A DNA stretch of 64,000 nucleotides from Clostridia bacterium (GTDB lineage: Bacteria; Bacillota; Clostridia; Monoglobales; Monoglobaceae), in NCBI GenBank assembly GCA_017456605.1, contig JAFTJA010000013.1, positions 168,290-232,289 on the forward strand. The letters run 5' to 3'. Of this stretch, positions 63,625-64,000 are shown piece by piece. Each line of letters opens with the position of its first letter. The stretch's first letter is position 1. The notes beneath the pieces were generated by a model. The model did no database searches. It saw nothing but the letters and a program-made list of their open reading frames with translations, and had not been told where the DNA came from. The translations under genes were made by a program, and so were the position numbers.

Positions 63625-63788
63625 CGGGATGTAGCGCAGTTTGGTAGCGCGCTTCGTTCGGGACACGGTACTATTCAATTCATTAGTTATCAGCCGAACT
63701 CCCAAAAACCTTTTAACACCGCCACTTTTGGGCGACTCAAAAAACAAAATACATGTGGTCAAACAAGTTTTGACCACATGTTATCCCA
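63625..63788 (+). ncRNA. Candidate structured RNA of about 164 nt (unit 1)
   Basis: Under a consensus promoter, the unit folds on paper into a closed multi-branch structure: acceptor-like outer stem, D-like stem, and three further stems. I know no family that matches. This is a prediction based on two copies. Confidence 0.45.
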
Positions 63789-63825
63789 CAGACACGGGAA
63801 TATAAAAAAATCGAATATTTTATAT
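63625..63825 (+). repeat. Tandem 201-bp unit 1, tRNA-Pro-like 5' half plus novel stems
   Basis: It opens as a tRNA: CGGGATG acceptor arm, TA, GCGC (63634-63637) and GCGC (63647-63650) D arm, then GCTTCGTTCGGGA, which would hold anticodon CGG (Pro). The tRNA 3' half is absent. Instead come GTTCGG (63656-63661)/CCGAAC (63694-63699), CGCC/GGCG (63720-63734), a 12-bp hairpin CATGTGGTCAAA/TTTGACCACATG (63752-63780), and TATCCCA (63782-63788), which can pair with CGGGATG except at the first base. An AT-rich spacer closes the unit. No CCA. Confidence 0.75.
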
Positions 63826-64000
63826 CGGGATGTAGCGCAGTTTGGTAGCGCGCTTCGTTCGGGACACGATACTAACCAATTCATTAGTAATCAGCCGAAC
63901 TCCCACAAACCTTTTAACACCGCCACTTTATGGCGACTTAAAAAACAAAATACATGTGGTCAAACAAGTTTTGACCACATGTTATCCCACAGACACGGGA
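63826..64000 (+). repeat. Tandem 201-bp unit 2, cut by window end
   Basis: Begins exactly 201 bp after unit 1 and is identical to it through the 5' tRNA-like part. Substitutions cluster in loops and in the CGCCA/TGGCG stem, where A-T extends the pairing. The 12-bp hairpin, TATCCCA and ACAGACACGGGA are unchanged. Further copies may lie beyond the edge. Confidence 0.75.

Noticed and set aside
63625..63700. Ordinary tRNA-Pro gene
   Set aside because: The 5' half fits, but the anticodon stem cannot close with CGAAG, and there is no T arm or CCA in either copy.
63625..64000. Group I intron within tRNA-Pro
   Set aside because: The unit is only about 200 bp, repeats in tandem with the tRNA 5' half included, and shows no intron core that I can recognise.

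Overview
The window is about 64 kb of moderately AT-rich DNA from an anaerobic, spore-forming, Gram-positive bacterium of class Clostridia. I cannot name the species. The evidence is the gene content: bifurcating-type [FeFe] hydrogenase subunits, indolepyruvate:ferredoxin oxidoreductase, SpoVM and GerW sporulation genes, RNase Y, ScpA/ScpB, a YabM/MazG/YabO cluster, a T-box leader and strong AGGAGG ribosome-binding sites. Nearly all protein genes are on the minus strand; plus-strand genes are few and mostly set off by their own promoters.

Layout. 1-1.75 kb: 3'-truncated nicotinate phosphoribosyltransferase, then an internally deleted IS3-type transposase that has truncated a small membrane-protein gene. 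1.8-4.5 kb: a TetM-like ribosomal GTPase fused to a YacP/Rae1-type NYN nuclease. 4.6-8 kb (plus): a Pro/Glu/Lys-rich lipoprotein and an AlgI-type MBOAT/DHHW polysaccharide O-acetylation pair. 8-15.7 kb: a probable tyrosine T-box, a sodium:solute symporter, an acyl-CoA synthetase, IorA, IorB, phenylacetate-CoA ligase and an ACT protein. 15.7-17.7 kb: a membrane nucleotide-sugar 4,6-dehydratase. 17.7-21.3 kb: an insertion-like segment (MBL hydrolase, tartrate/malate-type dehydrogenase, divergent LysR) bordered by mini-hairpin repeats, then tRNA-fMet and tRNA-Leu.

21.6-30.2 kb: housekeeping operons (M18 peptidase, lytic transglycosylase, CoaE, PolA; GerW, DUF2953, ScpB, ScpA, M50 protease). 30.4-35.5 kb: tRNA-Leu, ROK protein and NagB, rpmB, a very small spoVM with a companion membrane peptide, and two ABC sugar permeases without binding protein or ATPase. 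35.9-44.3 kb: HydA/HydB/thioredoxin-like ferredoxin/ATPase/HydC, followed upstream by a second, probably sensory, [FeFe] hydrogenase-like protein with an anti-sigma-type ATPase, two DRTGG proteins and a PHP protein. 44.3-53.8 kb: DinB, a peptide-type binding lipoprotein, PgeF, YmdB, a zinc-ribbon membrane protein, RNase Y, YabO-like S4 protein, MazG and a flippase. 53.9-63.4 kb: small proteins, an MntR-like regulator, an HPr-kinase-like protein, two radical SAM enzymes, LuxS, RNase III, ACP, PgsA, RimO, RecX and RecA.

The window ends in an unexplained element: a consensus promoter followed by at least two tandem 201-bp units, each starting with the 5' half of a tRNA-Pro(CGG)-like sequence but continuing into different conserved stem-loops instead of the tRNA 3' half. 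This tandem tRNA-like RNA array is the best candidate for something undescribed. Next are the T-box-controlled arylacetate module, which starvation control suggests may run in the biosynthetic direction, and the ribosomal GTPase-nuclease fusion.
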